Below, piece by piece: positions 1-9,115 of a stretch of DNA of 64,000 nt. Numbering within the stretch: the stretch's first letter is position 1; every line of letters begins with the position of its first letter. Location: the NCBI RefSeq assembly GCF_900104115.1, contig NZ_FNJM01000015.1, forward strand, positions 1 to 64,000, in the 5' to 3' direction. Below the pieces are notes generated by a model. It was given only the letters and a program-made list of their open reading frames with translations, was not told the DNA's origin and did no database searches. The stretch is from Clostridium gasigenes. Its GTDB lineage: Bacteria; Bacillota; Clostridia; Clostridiales; Clostridiaceae. A program made the translations under genes and the position numbers.

Positions 1-2
1 TA

Positions 3-131
3 CTGAAACAAGAAACTGATAATTATATTGATTATTACAATAACAATAGATATCAATGGAATTTGGCCAAGCTATCACCAAATAAATACTACGAATATCT
101 AGAAACCGGTGAATATCCGATTAAAATCTAG
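3..131 (+). pseudogene. IS3-family transposase, C-terminal end (cut by window start)
   Basis: An open frame runs from the window edge to a stop at 129-131 and encodes 42 residues ending in a Tyr/Asn-rich stretch followed by NLAKLSPNKYYEYLETGEYP. This is the usual C-terminus of the integrase-core transposase of IS3/IS150-type elements, where the last residues follow the third catalytic acidic residue of the DDE triad. Only the tail is inside the window, so I cannot tell whether the element is intact. The sequence at about 240-290, with a short GGACCACTTT-like block, resembles an IS3 right end, but I could not confirm an inverted repeat without the left end. Confidence 0.75.
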
Positions 132-161
132 CTAAACTAATTTTATATATCAATATAATTT

Positions 162-210
162 AAAGCACTGGTAAATACCTACAAACGGTATAATACCAGT
201 GCTTTCTTGT
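162..210 (+). terminator. Hairpin after the IS transposase
   Basis: A perfect 12-bp inverted repeat (AAAGCACTGGTA at 162-173, TACCAGTGCTTT at 194-205) lies 30 bases after the transposase stop, with a short T-rich tail. It can act as a terminator in either direction. The region 211-326 holds no gene that I can support; a short frame there has no ribosome binding site. Confidence 0.65.
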
Positions 211-326
211 CATACATCTTCCATGAAAAATATTCCAATTCATTTTTTAGGCGTTTTTTTCTAACTGTCCTTGACATAGGGACCACTTTACTAAAGCCTT
301 TATTGCAGTTTTTTATTGAATATAGA

Positions 327-2030
327 TTAACCTTTTTCACAATATTCGGCTATATCATTAGCAGCTTTCATAGCACTATTTACAGCCCCTTGTATCCAAG
401 CGTGGCTTGAAGAAACGTGTTCACCAGCAAAGTATACTCTATTCTCATATTCTGGCTTCGCCATTGCATATGAGAATAGCCTGAAGTGTCCAGGGTTAGC
501 ATAACAAAATCCTCCATAAAATCCTTTTTCAGTATTCCATTGAGCAGTTTTAAAGTCATCAACTATAGAATCAAGATATCCTTTTTTAAGGCCATGAATA
601 GATTCAATTTGTCTTTTTATTTCTTCAACACGTGTTTTATCTTCTAAGTTACCTAAACGGATTGAATCTTGATTTAAATTGTAAGATGCTAAAAGAACGC
701 CTCCGTTATTATTAGAAATTTTCTTGTTTTGTATTTGACTACTACTAATACCTTTATGATAATCATTGTACCATATAGTTCCAACTGATAAATCAGTATG
801 GGATCCACCTCCTATTATTTTCTCTTTAGTATCGCCTTCTTCCCAAAAACGTTTATTGCACATAAAAACAGTTTTTTGAGCTGATGCATAATTAACTTCT
901 TTTATTGCCTGCATTTTTTCAGTACTAAACATAGGATATACAGTAACATTACGAAGACTAGAAAAAGGAATTGTACAAACAATAAAATCAAAGGTTTTCT
1001 GAAAAATTTCTGAGGATTTTTTATTTTTATATTGTAGTATAACCCTATTATTTTTATCTTTTTTATATATACTTGTTACTGTTTTTCCATTTTTCCAAAG
1101 AATTTTCCCTAAATCTTTTTCTTGAATATTAGAGTATTCCTTAGGTTTTTTAGACATTAAAGAATTATAAAAAGCAAGTGGGAGATTAACAAAGCCATCA
1201 ACTAGTTCATATCTATAAGCATAATCTACTGTATATTCTTCCTGAAGATTTTCATAATAATTATTATAGTAAAAATAACCTGCAAAAGGTGCAACGCATG
1301 AGATCATCTCTATAGCACCTTCACTTAAATTCATTTTTTCAAGTACTTGTCGTATACTTAAACTATCCATATATTCAATTGTATTTGAATATTTCTTTTT
1401 AATTTGCACAAGTTCTTTTCTTATATCTGGATGTATTTTTAAAAGATTACTTCCTAATGCATAACCAATAAGTTTTTGCCAAGGTGTACTTCTTTCCCAT
1501 GGTGAAAGATTAAATTCAGGATATATTTTCTCCATTACACTTTTACCTTGAGGATCATTTCTTGCACGTTTATTTCTTACATAGATAAATGCATTTTCAT
1601 TGTTTTGAATAAACGGCCTTGTTTTTAAACCAAAAAGGTCTATATAGTGCCATGTAGTTTCATGGCTTACAGGTATCCGCATAGCTCCAAGTTCTCCAAA
1701 AAATCTTTTATCCTTATCAAAGTAATGGGTATAAACCCTGCCACCAATACGTTTTTCCTCTGATTCAAAGATAGTAATATCAAAGCCAAGCTTTCTAAGT
1801 TCAAAGGCAGAAGCCAAACCTGAAAGCCCCCCACCTATTATACCAACCTTAATCCCTTTGCAATGTTCTGGAGAGCTAATTGTTGTAATATCTTTTGGTG
1901 GACCAAGCAACTCTACTAAATTATCAAAATCTTCAATGTGATTTCCTTCTTCTAGAGCAATCCTTAACATTTTAAGTCTCTCTTCATAAGTTGGATTAAT
2001 TTGCTGTATATATTTAATATCTGTAGGCAA
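327..2030 (-). CDS. Flavin monoamine oxidase / L-amino-acid oxidase family protein
   Basis: A 567-residue FAD-dependent amine oxidase. After about 60 residues comes the dinucleotide-binding fold: VGIIGGGLSGLASAFELRK, then an acidic residue ending strand 2 (IFES), then the RIGGRVYTH motif that contacts FAD. A GELGAMRIP segment and a C-terminal YFAGEH...AWIQGAVNSA block complete the Amino_oxidase fold. The family oxidises amines or L-amino acids with oxygen, giving the imine and peroxide; the substrate is unknown here. The start is a TTG at 2030, chosen because AGGAG lies about ten bases upstream. No signal peptide is visible, so it is probably cytoplasmic. It is monocistronic and diverges from the DUF5692 gene. 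Confidence 0.85.
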   Translation of the reverse strand: MPTDIKYIQQINPTYEERLKMLRIALEEGNHIEDFDNLVELLGPPKDITTISSPEHCKGIKVGIIGGGLSGLASAFELRKLGFDITIFESEEKRIGGRVYTHYFDKDKRFFGELGAMRIPVSHETTWHYIDLFGLKTRPFIQNNENAFIYVRNKRARNDPQGKSVMEKIYPEFNLSPWERSTPWQKLIGYALGSNLLKIHPDIRKELVQIKKKYSNTIEYMDSLSIRQVLEKMNLSEGAIEMISCVAPFAGYFYYNNYYENLQEEYTVDYAYRYELVDGFVNLPLAFYNSLMSKKPKEYSNIQEKDLGKILWKNGKTVTSIYKKDKNNRVILQYKNKKSSEIFQKTFDFIVCTIPFSSLRNVTVYPMFSTEKMQAIKEVNYASAQKTVFMCNKRFWEEGDTKEKIIGGGSHTDLSVGTIWYNDYHKGISSSQIQNKKISNNNGGVLLASYNLNQDSIRLGNLEDKTRVEEIKRQIESIHGLKKGYLDSIVDDFKTAQWNTEKGFYGGFCYANPGHFRLFSYAMAKPEYENRVYFAGEHVSSSHAWIQGAVNSAMKAANDIAEYCEKG

Positions 2031-2253
2031 ATGAATTCAACTCCTTTTATATCTTTATAATTATAACTAGCATTATAATCTATACTAAGTATATTCTTCA
2101 AAATATAATACAAGACTACCAAAATACTGATATTTTCTTGGAATTTCATAGCAAGCATTTTTTTCTTTGAAAATCAAGGATGGGAGAGCACCTTTGAGCA
2201 ATTTCAATACTGCTAAGTAATGATTTCTAAGTGCTAAATGTAATCTACATTTA

Positions 2254-2282
2254 TTGACAATCATTAAATAAACGCGTACAAT
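2254..2282 (+). promoter_or_regulatory. Sigma-A type promoter for the DUF5692 gene
   Basis: TTGACA at 2254-2259 and TACAAT at 2277-2282 are separated by 17 bases, close to the vegetative consensus. It lies about 70 bases before the start of the downstream membrane-protein gene. The divergent region 2031-2354 holds no supported gene. Confidence 0.7.
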
Positions 2283-2354
2283 TATATTAGTAAATTGTAG
2301 GATAATTGGTTTTAAATTACTGGAATTATTATATTTTATTAAGGAGGAATATTT

Positions 2355-3278
2355 ATGTTTTTTTTCGAAGCACAACCTTGGACAAACTGGCTTATGTGGC
2401 TGGTAGTATTTTTTGTGTTGATTGGACTAAATGAAGTAGGTCGTAAATATAAATGGGGAGGAGTATTTTTTTTCGTCGTATTACCACTGGTTCTTACCTT
2501 TGCAGTATGGCCAAAAACTACTAAAGGAACAAGTGTAAACGATTGGTTTCATTATGCTAAAGTGTACTCATCACTTGCAGGATGTATTGGCTTTTGGCTG
2601 ATTAGACATGTGAAAGGTGCAAGTAGCAAAAAATGGCTTTTGTGTTTTCCACCATTGATTTTAGCAATCAATATTTGCGAAGCAGTAGCACGTGATTTTC
2701 AAATTTATGGATTACATCTTAATAAAGAGATATTTGAAGGAATGATGACTGTAAGCGGTTCCTGGAATATTATGAATGGAATTGCAGGTATCTTAAATAT
2801 CATTACTATTACAGGTTGGGTTGGAATCTGCATCAGTAAAGATAAGAGTAAGGATATGTTATGGCCGGACATGCTTTGGTTCTGGATTATAGCATATGAT
2901 ATTTGGAACTTTGCATACACATATAACTGCTTACCTGAACATGCATGGTACTGTGGGTTAGCGTTATTACTAGCTCCTACATTTGCAGCTTTCTTTATCA
3001 AGAAGGGGGCTTGGCTACAGCATCGTGCACAAACACTTGCATTATGGTGTATGTTTGCAATGACCTATCCAAGTTTCATTGATGAATCACAATTTGCAGT
3101 TAAATCATCACATAACACAACTGCTTTATTCATTGTAAGCTTAGTAGCATTACTAGCAAATATCGCAGTATTTGGATACTATATTTACAAGATTGTTAAG
3201 ACAAAGCGTAATCCTATTAAGGACGAACTTTATACAGATCTTAAGAGTTACAAAGAAATTAAATCATTAGCTGAGTAA
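2355..3278 (+). CDS. DUF5692 family integral membrane protein
   Basis: A 307-residue polytopic protein with about eight or nine hydrophobic segments and many tryptophans (WTNWLMWLVVFFVLIGLNE at the start). I recognise the DUF5692 family by its overall pattern (ICEAVARDFQIYGLH, WNIMNGIAGILNI, YNCLPEHAWYCGLALLLAP), but its function is not known. The start is well fixed: AAGGAGGA sits eight bases before the ATG and a consensus promoter lies upstream. It stands alone, with no operon partner. A role in transport or membrane homeostasis would be a guess. Confidence 0.75.
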   Translation: MFFFEAQPWTNWLMWLVVFFVLIGLNEVGRKYKWGGVFFFVVLPLVLTFAVWPKTTKGTSVNDWFHYAKVYSSLAGCIGFWLIRHVKGASSKKWLLCFPPLILAINICEAVARDFQIYGLHLNKEIFEGMMTVSGSWNIMNGIAGILNIITITGWVGICISKDKSKDMLWPDMLWFWIIAYDIWNFAYTYNCLPEHAWYCGLALLLAPTFAAFFIKKGAWLQHRAQTLALWCMFAMTYPSFIDESQFAVKSSHNTTALFIVSLVALLANIAVFGYYIYKIVKTKRNPIKDELYTDLKSYKEIKSLAE

Positions 3279-3677
3279 TATTAGAGAGCACTTGTCGAAC
3301 ATGATTTCAGAGCAATGACGTGAATGGCGCTATTTTCAGAGACAAGTAGGTTAATAATGTAACTTGGTAATTGAAATGAAATAAGTATGGTTAAATACTC
3401 ATTAAGATAAGTCGTGCAGAAATGTATGGCTTATTTTAATGCGTTTAAATAATGGTGTATAAGAAAATTTATAATTACTCTATAAAACATTATCTAATTA
3501 AGCTTTAGTTACAGATGTTGGATAAATAGTTATGAAAAGTTAATGTATTTATTGTAATTTAAAGCAAATTTAAGTATTTTGTAAAAGAAAATGGTTACAA
3601 GAGGTAATCCTTTATTATACAATTTATGTAATTAAATGTATAATAAAATCATAAAACATGTAAGGAGGAATAAAAAT
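3279..3677. other. Long intergenic region, with an imperfect hairpin at 3401-3440
   Basis: About 400 bases without a supported gene. An 11-bp stem (ATTAAGATAAG at 3401-3411 with CTTATTTTAAT at 3430-3440) has no clear U-tract. A short ACTTGTC/GACAAGT pair flanks 3290-3350. I see no gene remnant. The promoter of the CBM-like gene is presumably near 3600-3640. Confidence 0.4.
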
Positions 3678-4070
3678 ATGAAAAAAATAATACTTTGTTT
3701 TTTATCAGTAACTTTAATAATGGGAACGTTATTAATGCCTAAAACGGTTCATGCAGCAGAAAATGATGAATGGGTAGTGTATAGAATATCAGCTCCAATA
3801 TCCTATGATAAAGTGGATACTAGGGACATTAAAAATATTACTGTACATTTTGGAGTAAACGGGTGGAATGAAATAAAAGATGTTGAGCTAAGCAGACATT
3901 TTGTAGATGCTTACATGGGAAGAGTATTTGAAGCTTTTTGGACTGATGTTTATGTTAAGAAAGGTTCAACTTTAGATTATTGTTTTAAGTATGACTTTAA
4001 TTCAAATGAAGTTAAATGGGATAACAATAATGGTAAAGATTATCATGTTGTTGTAAGTCAACTACCTTAA
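3678..4070 (+). CDS. Secreted single-domain protein with CBM25/CBM53-like starch-binding fold
   Basis: A 130-residue protein starting at the ATG that follows AAGGAGGA by about nine bases; the longer frame start 14 codons upstream lacks a ribosome site. Residues 1 to about 27 form a signal peptide (MKKIILCFLSVTLIMGTLL, then an ...HAAE cleavage site). The rest is one beta-sandwich-like module with the CBM25/53 signature: ITVHFGVNGWN near the middle, an aromatic FEAFWTDVYV strand, and WDNNNGKDYHV at the C-terminus. Members of this family bind starch or other alpha-glucans, usually attached to amylases. Here the module stands alone without a catalytic domain, which is unusual. The family call is from motif shape only. 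Confidence 0.7.
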   Translation: MKKIILCFLSVTLIMGTLLMPKTVHAAENDEWVVYRISAPISYDKVDTRDIKNITVHFGVNGWNEIKDVELSRHFVDAYMGRVFEAFWTDVYVKKGSTLDYCFKYDFNSNEVKWDNNNGKDYHVVVSQLP

Positions 4071-4161
4071 AGGGGAGTTACTTGTAGGAGAAGTGTTGCT
4101 ATTTCGAAACATTAGTTAACATTGGCGAAGATAACCTACCTGTTTGTCAGTTGAGATTAGG

Positions 4162-4190
4162 AAAGGTCATAAGGAAACTTATGACCTTTT
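4162..4190 (+). terminator. Rho-independent terminator after the CBM-like gene
   Basis: AAAGGTCATAAG and CTTATGACCTTT form a 12-bp perfect stem closed by a GAAA tetraloop, followed by TTATTGTT. Confidence 0.85.
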
Positions 4191-4257
4191 ATTGTTAAAA
4201 TATAAAAAAGTACCTATAATAGTAAGTATTAACAAATAGTATAGTAGGAGAAGAGAT

Positions 4258-5043
4258 ATGAGAGTAAATTTGATTTATTTTAGTGCTACAGATAGAACAG
4301 CTAAGGTTGTAAAGGAAATTGGAAGTGCTATTAGTGATGAATTATTTGAAAATGATATAACATTAGAGGAAAATAGAAATGAAGGGTTAGTTTTTACAGA
4401 AAAAGACTTAGTTATTGTAGGAGTTCCAGTTTATGCTGGACGAGTACCTAAGTTTTTAGTCGAATATTTTAATAAAGTAAAGGGTAATAATACTCTAGTA
4501 ATTTTTGTTGTAACATATGGCAACAGAGCCTATGAAGATGCTTTATTAGAATTAAAGAATACATTTGAAGAAAATGGGTTTATAGGAGTAGGGGCAACTG
4601 CATTTGTAGGAGAGCATTCTTATACTGATCTTTTAGGAAATGGAAGACCAAATAAAGAGGACTTAGAAATAGCAAAAAAATTTGGTGACAGAGTTAAGAT
4701 AAAGATTAATGCAATAAAGGATATTAGTGAAATAGGAAACTTGAATGTTCCAGGAAATTATCCCTATGTGGTAAAGGTAAGTAAAATGAAACCTATGGCA
4801 CCAGAAACTAATGATAATTGTATAGATTGTGGAATATGTAAAAATTCTTGTCCCACTAATGCTATAAGCAAGCAAAACTGTAGGAGTGTTGATAAAGAAA
4901 GGTGTATTAAGTGTTGTCGCTGTATAAGAAATTGTCCTGTGAGTGCAAAGGAAATGACTAATAGTGAATACATAGAAATGAGAGATTTTTTAATAAATAA
5001 TTGGAGCAATATATATAATTCTCCTGAAATTTATATATATTAA
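4258..5043 (+). CDS. EFR1-type flavodoxin/ferredoxin fusion protein
   Basis: A 261-residue protein with two parts. Residues 1 to about 150 are a flavodoxin-like domain (INLIYFSATDRTAKVV-type phosphate loop, then VGVPVYAGRVP and VVTYGNRAYEDAL). The C-terminal part carries two 4Fe-4S motifs of the form CxxCxxCxxxCP: CIDCGICKNSCP and CIKCCRCIRNCP. The EFR1 family is found in anaerobes and is thought to pass electrons between an FMN and iron-sulfur clusters; its partners are unknown here. GTAGGAGA precedes the ATG. The gene is monocistronic. Confidence 0.85.
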   Translation: MRVNLIYFSATDRTAKVVKEIGSAISDELFENDITLEENRNEGLVFTEKDLVIVGVPVYAGRVPKFLVEYFNKVKGNNTLVIFVVTYGNRAYEDALLELKNTFEENGFIGVGATAFVGEHSYTDLLGNGRPNKEDLEIAKKFGDRVKIKINAIKDISEIGNLNVPGNYPYVVKVSKMKPMAPETNDNCIDCGICKNSCPTNAISKQNCRSVDKERCIKCCRCIRNCPVSAKEMTNSEYIEMRDFLINNWSNIYNSPEIYIY

Positions 5044-5122
5044 AAAAATAAAAAATAGACTATAATATTAATAATAAAGAGTGCTATATAGAATATAGAA
5101 AAAGAGGATAGGGGTGATAAGT

Positions 5123-5905
5123 ATGAAGGATTTATATAGCTATAATAACTTAATTAGTCAAATAGACAGAAAAATAAAAGTGCTAATTGATGCTGAAGTA
5201 ATAGAAAATAGATATGAATTTCATAGATTAAGAGATTTAGTTGAAGAAGTTTATTCCACTAATTCAATAGAAGGAAACACTATGGATATAATGGAAACTA
5301 AGTATATTTTGGAAACTGGATTTACAATTTCGGGAAAAACTATAAAAGAGCATATGGAAATTGATAACACAGCAAAGGCAATTAAATATGCTGATAGTAA
5401 GCTGTTGAATAAGGATGGTGTAACTGAAAGTCTGATTAAGGGAATTCATAGAATATTAACTAATGGAGTTTTAGAAATAGAAGAATCAGGTGAATATAAG
5501 ACAAAAAGAAATTGGATTGGTGGAGCTAGTATTCATACATCACCTCCTAATGGCGTAGAAAAACATATGAAAAATTTAATTGAATGGTACAATGAAAATA
5601 AGAGTGAGTTAAATCCAATTGTATTAGCAACAATATTTAAATATAGGTTTGTTTGTATTCATCCATTTATTGATGGTAATGGTAGAACCAGTAGGATTAT
5701 AACTAATTATATATTAAATCAAAGTGGATATTGTGGAATAATAATTGATCCAAAATTAAACAAGGTAAATTATTATAAAGCTTTGGAAGAAGCTAATAAT
5801 TATTCCGAAGATAAATTTAAATGTGATCCATTAATTAAGTTTAATTGTATATGCTTAAATAGTATATTAGATAATTTATTAGAGCGGTTTGTATATGAAG
5901 AGTAA
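5123..5905 (+). CDS. Fic-domain protein AMPylator, class II (self-inhibited)
   Basis: A 260-residue Fic/DOC protein. The catalytic motif HPFIDGNGRTSR begins at His180 and matches HxF(D/E)GNGRxxR, so transfer of AMP (or another NMP) to a hydroxyl side chain is expected. Near the N-terminus, T46-N-S-I-E50-G51 fits the (S/T)xxxE(G/N) inhibitory motif; being N-terminal to the Fic core puts the protein in class II, where the Glu blocks the ATP site. I prefer ATG 5123 over GTG 5114 because GGGGTG is then seven bases upstream. No antitoxin or partner gene is next to it. The target is unknown. Confidence 0.85.
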   Translation: MKDLYSYNNLISQIDRKIKVLIDAEVIENRYEFHRLRDLVEEVYSTNSIEGNTMDIMETKYILETGFTISGKTIKEHMEIDNTAKAIKYADSKLLNKDGVTESLIKGIHRILTNGVLEIEESGEYKTKRNWIGGASIHTSPPNGVEKHMKNLIEWYNENKSELNPIVLATIFKYRFVCIHPFIDGNGRTSRIITNYILNQSGYCGIIIDPKLNKVNYYKALEEANNYSEDKFKCDPLIKFNCICLNSILDNLLERFVYEE

Positions 5906-5992
5906 AATATGAAAAAAATGCACTATATACTGGTAATAAGGAACTTTAATCAGAGATTAGAGGCTGGTTTGTCAATATAAGAAGACTATGAT

Positions 5993-6038
5993 AATATATA
6001 TAAGCATATAAGGAACGCCTTATATGCTTATATATATT
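5993..6038. terminator. 21-bp perfect hairpin between Fic and YjdM genes
   Basis: The arms at 5993-6013 and 6018-6038 are exactly complementary (core AGCATATAAGG / CCTTATATGCT), with an AACG loop. There is no strong U-tract, so it may act in either direction, or only protect transcript ends. Confidence 0.6.
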
Positions 6039-6091
6039 ATAATTTAGACATCTTTAAATGTCTAAGAATAACGAATGGAGGAAATGGAATT

Positions 6092-6433
6092 ATGGTTGAT
6101 TTACCAAATTGTCCAAAATGTAATTCAGAATACACTTATGAAGATAGAAGTCTTTTTATTTGCCCAGAATGTGCTCATGAGTGGGCTTTAGAATTAGAAA
6201 ACGAAAATAGTGAAGATGAAAAGATTATCAAAGATGCAAATGGAAATATCTTAAGTAATGGTGATTGCATAACAGTAATCAAAGATCTTAAAGTAAAAGG
6301 CTGTTCAGCAGTTGTAAAAGTAGGTATAAAAATAAAAAATATACGTTTAGTTGATGGAGATCATAATATTGATTGCAAAATCGATGGTATTGGAGCTATG
6401 AAACTAAAATCTGAATTTGTTAAAAAGGTATAA
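6092..6433 (+). CDS. yjdM: YjdM/PhnA family zinc-ribbon protein
   Basis: 113 residues. An N-terminal zinc ribbon ([12 protein letters not shown]...CPECAHEWA, two CxxC pairs) is followed by an SH3-like beta domain ([23 protein letters not shown]). This matches the YjdM family, historically called PhnA, in domain order and full length. The name PhnA does not imply phosphonoacetate hydrolase activity; the function is not established. GGAGG lies before the ATG. It is monocistronic, flanked by hairpins on both sides. Confidence 0.85.
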   Translation: MVDLPNCPKCNSEYTYEDRSLFICPECAHEWALELENENSEDEKIIKDANGNILSNGDCITVIKDLKVKGCSAVVKVGIKIKNIRLVDGDHNIDCKIDGIGAMKLKSEFVKKV

Positions 6434-6546
6434 ATGCAGTTTTGATGAAACAGAAATAAAATAATTATAGTAGAGGGATAGATGTGTTATATATCATTTT
6501 CACTATGAAATACTCTATTGTAAAGTTACAGTTATTAAGTATATAC

Positions 6547-6575
6547 AGCTAGGCATTAAGCCTAGCTTATTTTTA
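6547..6575 (+). terminator. Terminator after yjdM
   Basis: AGCTAGGC (6547-6554) and GCCTAGCT (6560-6567) form an 8-bp stem with an ATTAA loop, followed by TATTTTTAT. Confidence 0.8.
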
Positions 6576-6661
6576 TACTTTGACTTAGGCATCATAAACT
6601 AAATAAATTTATATAAAGACGTCAATTTAAGGTTATGAAAATAAACAACTTATAAATTTAG

Positions 6662-7150
6662 CTAAAAGATTAAAATCATATCATACCATTCAGTTCCACC
6701 ATGTACTGATTTAGATATACCTTTATTTATGTATCCAAACTTTGTATAATAATCAACAAGATTTAATTTGCAAGTTAGAATAACACCTTTTCTACCCGCT
6801 AATTTTGATGTTTCAATCATATAATTCATTAACTGTGCGGCAATTCCCAAATTACGATAATCCGGGATTACATCAAGGCCAAAAATAGTTTGGAAATCTC
6901 CATTTGGAATATGTAGTTTAGAGTCAAAATATAGTTCGTCATATATAGTGTGCTCATTAGTAATACAGCCATTTATAAATCCTATAATTTTATTATCTAT
7001 TTCTGCTACAAAAAAGCGTTCTGAAAATGTTTTAATACGTTTTTCTAAGGATGCTCTAGTAGCTGCCTCTTCCTTTGGAAAACAGATTGCTTCAACTTTT
7101 GTTACTGCATCTAAATCTTTTAGGGATGCTTTTCTAATTAAAATATTCAT
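6662..7150 (-). CDS. GNAT-family N-acetyltransferase
   Basis: 162 residues with the GNAT fold: an N-terminal IRKASLKDLDAVTKVEAICFP strand-helix, a central FVAEIDNKIIGFINGC strand pair, and motif A (GLDVIPDYRNLGIAAQLM) with the Q/RxxGxA acetyl-CoA pyrophosphate loop. It transfers acetyl from acetyl-CoA to an unknown amine. It follows the Crp-family gene on the same strand with an 18-base gap, so the two are probably one transcript under the Crp-like regulator. Confidence 0.85.
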   Translation of the reverse strand: MNILIRKASLKDLDAVTKVEAICFPKEEAATRASLEKRIKTFSERFFVAEIDNKIIGFINGCITNEHTIYDELYFDSKLHIPNGDFQTIFGLDVIPDYRNLGIAAQLMNYMIETSKLAGRKGVILTCKLNLVDYYTKFGYINKGISKSVHGGTEWYDMILIF

Positions 7151-7168
7151 TATAATTCTCCTTTTTAT

Positions 7169-7867
7169 CTATTTATATAAATCTCCAGCAAGTTTTTCTA
7201 ATGCATTTAAATTTAAAATGATAATAGAATTTCTTTCTTTTTTTATTATATTTTCATTGCATAATTTATTTATAGTTCTGATTAAGTGTCTATAGCTTGT
7301 TCCAAGTAAATCAGCCATTTCTGTAAATTTATCTGTTATTATTCCACCATCTAAATTGGAATGTTCATTATTCTCTGGTGCAATAGCAAGTAGATAACTT
7401 GATAATCTATTTTCTAGAGGGTAGAGAATATTTATTGAACTGGCGATAGAGGAACTAATAAATTTTTTACCAAGGCTCTCACAAATACACTTTAGAAAAG
7501 TTGGATCATTGACAGCGTATTTTCTTATATTACTCATAGATATTGCAATGCATAAACATTCATTTATTGCTTCAATGTTTGAATTAGCTTTATCACAGTC
7601 AATAAATTCAACATCCCCAATTATAGTTAGTGGATTATATAATCTGAAAAGTAGAGATTTACCGTTTTTTAGAATAGTATATACCTTTATTTTACCTTCT
7701 ACAAAAAAATAAAAATAATCTATTGGTTCATTAACTTTGACAATGTGACTTCCTTTATTAAAAGAATGTAACTCCATGTGGTTTTTCATATTTATTCCAA
7801 AGAAATCTTCAATATTATATTTTTCTATGTAATCATCTAATTTAGATTGATTATTTATACGGTTCAT
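7169..7867 (-). CDS. Crp/Fnr-family transcriptional regulator
   Basis: 232 residues. Residues about 20-120 form a cyclic-nucleotide-binding-type jelly roll (ISFNKGSHIVKVNE-like entry, then YFFVEGKIKVYTILKNGKSLLFRLYNP). The C-terminal third has a winged helix (FTEMADLLGTSYRHLIRTINKLCNENIIKK). There is no Cys cluster for an Fnr iron-sulfur centre and the nucleotide-binding Arg pattern is unclear, so the ligand is unknown. AGGAGG is upstream of the ATG. It is divergent from two small DMT transporter genes, and a GACATATGTC palindrome at about 8008-8017 in the shared region is a possible operator. Confidence 0.85.
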   Translation of the reverse strand: MNRINNQSKLDDYIEKYNIEDFFGINMKNHMELHSFNKGSHIVKVNEPIDYFYFFVEGKIKVYTILKNGKSLLFRLYNPLTIIGDVEFIDCDKANSNIEAINECLCIAISMSNIRKYAVNDPTFLKCICESLGKKFISSSIASSINILYPLENRLSSYLLAIAPENNEHSNLDGGIITDKFTEMADLLGTSYRHLIRTINKLCNENIIKKERNSIIILNLNALEKLAGDLYK

Positions 7868-8083
7868 TTAATTAGTCCTCCTTGTAATCATCTAAGAGAG
7901 ATAAAAATTATTAAGCATTTCAATATTTATAAGTATTATTATAGTTGTTTATTTTACAGAAGTGAACTAGAACTGAAAAATCGCTAATATTAATTAATCA
8001 GAATAGGACATATGTCATATATAACTTTAAAATTCTATGTTAATCTTATAAAAGAGACGTAATCAAGGAATGGGGGAAATTAC

Positions 8084-8506
8084 ATGTATAAATCGTATGC
8101 GGTATTTATAGGATTATTAATTACTATAATGGTAACGTTTAATGGTGCTTTGGCAAAATATACAAATCAGTATGTAGCGATATTAATAATCCATATGGTA
8201 GGACTTATTTCTTTAATTATTATCTTAATATTAAAAAGAGAGAAGTTCAAGTTAAAGAAAAATATTCCGATTTATTTATTTAGTGCGGGATCAATAGGAG
8301 TTTTCGTAGTGTTTTTAAATAATTTATGCTTCAATTCTCTAGGAGCTTCTTTAACATTATCATTAGGTGTTTTTGGACAACTAGTATTAGCTTCTTTAAT
8401 AGATCATTATGGGCTATTTGGATTGGATATTTATAAATTTAAAAAGAAAAAAATTATTGGATTTTCTATAATATTATTAGGGCTAGTTACAATGATAATA
8501 TATTAA
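8084..8506 (+). CDS. Small DMT-family transporter (YdcZ/DUF606 type), subunit 1
   Basis: 140 residues, about five hydrophobic segments. The length and the NGALAKYTNQYVAILIIHMVGL start match the DUF606/YdcZ branch of the drug/metabolite superfamily, in which half-size proteins often come in pairs. The next gene (8577) is a second, non-identical copy on the same strand 70 bases away, so a heterodimer is likely. A Crp-type regulator is divergent and may control both. The substrate is unknown. The start ATG follows GGGGGAA. Confidence 0.8.
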   Translation: MYKSYAVFIGLLITIMVTFNGALAKYTNQYVAILIIHMVGLISLIIILILKREKFKLKKNIPIYLFSAGSIGVFVVFLNNLCFNSLGASLTLSLGVFGQLVLASLIDHYGLFGLDIYKFKKKKIIGFSIILLGLVTMIIY

Positions 8507-8576
8507 GCATTTTAAAAAATAAATCAATTTGCTATTTTATTATTTTCTAAATTGACTTAGAAAGAGGAGGATAAAT

Positions 8577-9020
8577 ATGTTATATATTATTTTAGCGGTT
8601 TTATGTGGTTCTATTACTATAGTAGCTATGATTATAAATTCACATCTAGCTAAAAAAATAGGTGTTCTTCAAGGAACTCTTATAAACTATATAGTAGGTC
8701 TAGTAAGTACTATATTATTATTAAGCATAGTGAGAAATTATGTGGACTTATCTGTTGGTAGTTTAAGTGAAATACCATTTTGGGCGTTCTTAGGTGGGCT
8801 GCTTGGAGTAATTGTTGTTTCGACATCTAATATTATAATTCCTAAAATCCCTACTATATATACTACTTTGCTTATATTTATAGGTCAGCTTTTTACAGGT
8901 ATATTTATTGATTATTTCATAGTAGGATTTGTTTCAAAAGGAAAAATTATTGGGGGATTATTGATTCTCTTAGGATTAATATATAATTCTAGTGTGGATA
9001 AAAAAGAATTAATAAATTAA
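8577..9020 (+). CDS. Small DMT-family transporter (YdcZ/DUF606 type), subunit 2
   Basis: 147 residues, about five membrane segments. The LYIILAVLCGSITIVAMIIN opening, NSHLAKKIGVLQGTLINYIVGL and the FWAFLGGLLGVIVVSTSNIIIP block are typical of DUF606 proteins. It is partnered with the upstream half-size transporter; the two probably face each other as a dual-topology pair. GAGGAGG precedes the ATG, and a terminator follows at 9074. Confidence 0.85.
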   Translation: MLYIILAVLCGSITIVAMIINSHLAKKIGVLQGTLINYIVGLVSTILLLSIVRNYVDLSVGSLSEIPFWAFLGGLLGVIVVSTSNIIIPKIPTIYTTLLIFIGQLFTGIFIDYFIVGFVSKGKIIGGLLILLGLIYNSSVDKKELIN

Positions 9021-9073
9021 ATAAAGGGAAAAATTTTATAGATAATTAATATTGATAAATGTAAAATTATATT

Positions 9074-9115
9074 AAAACTTAAGTGATTCATAAGGCGAAT
9101 TACTTGAGTTTTTTT
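9074..9115 (+). terminator. Terminator after the DMT pair
   Basis: AAAACTTAAGTGATTC (9074-9089) pairs with GAATTACTTGAGTTTT (9097-9112) with wobbles, followed by a run of T. Confidence 0.85.

Noticed and set aside
207-410. 67-codon plus-strand frame near the IS end
   Set aside because: It has no ribosome site, starts in the IS hairpin and overlaps the 3' end of the amine oxidase gene.
2085-2375. 96-codon minus-strand frame
   Set aside because: It lies in the divergent promoter region, covers the DUF5692 start and its composition is not protein-like.
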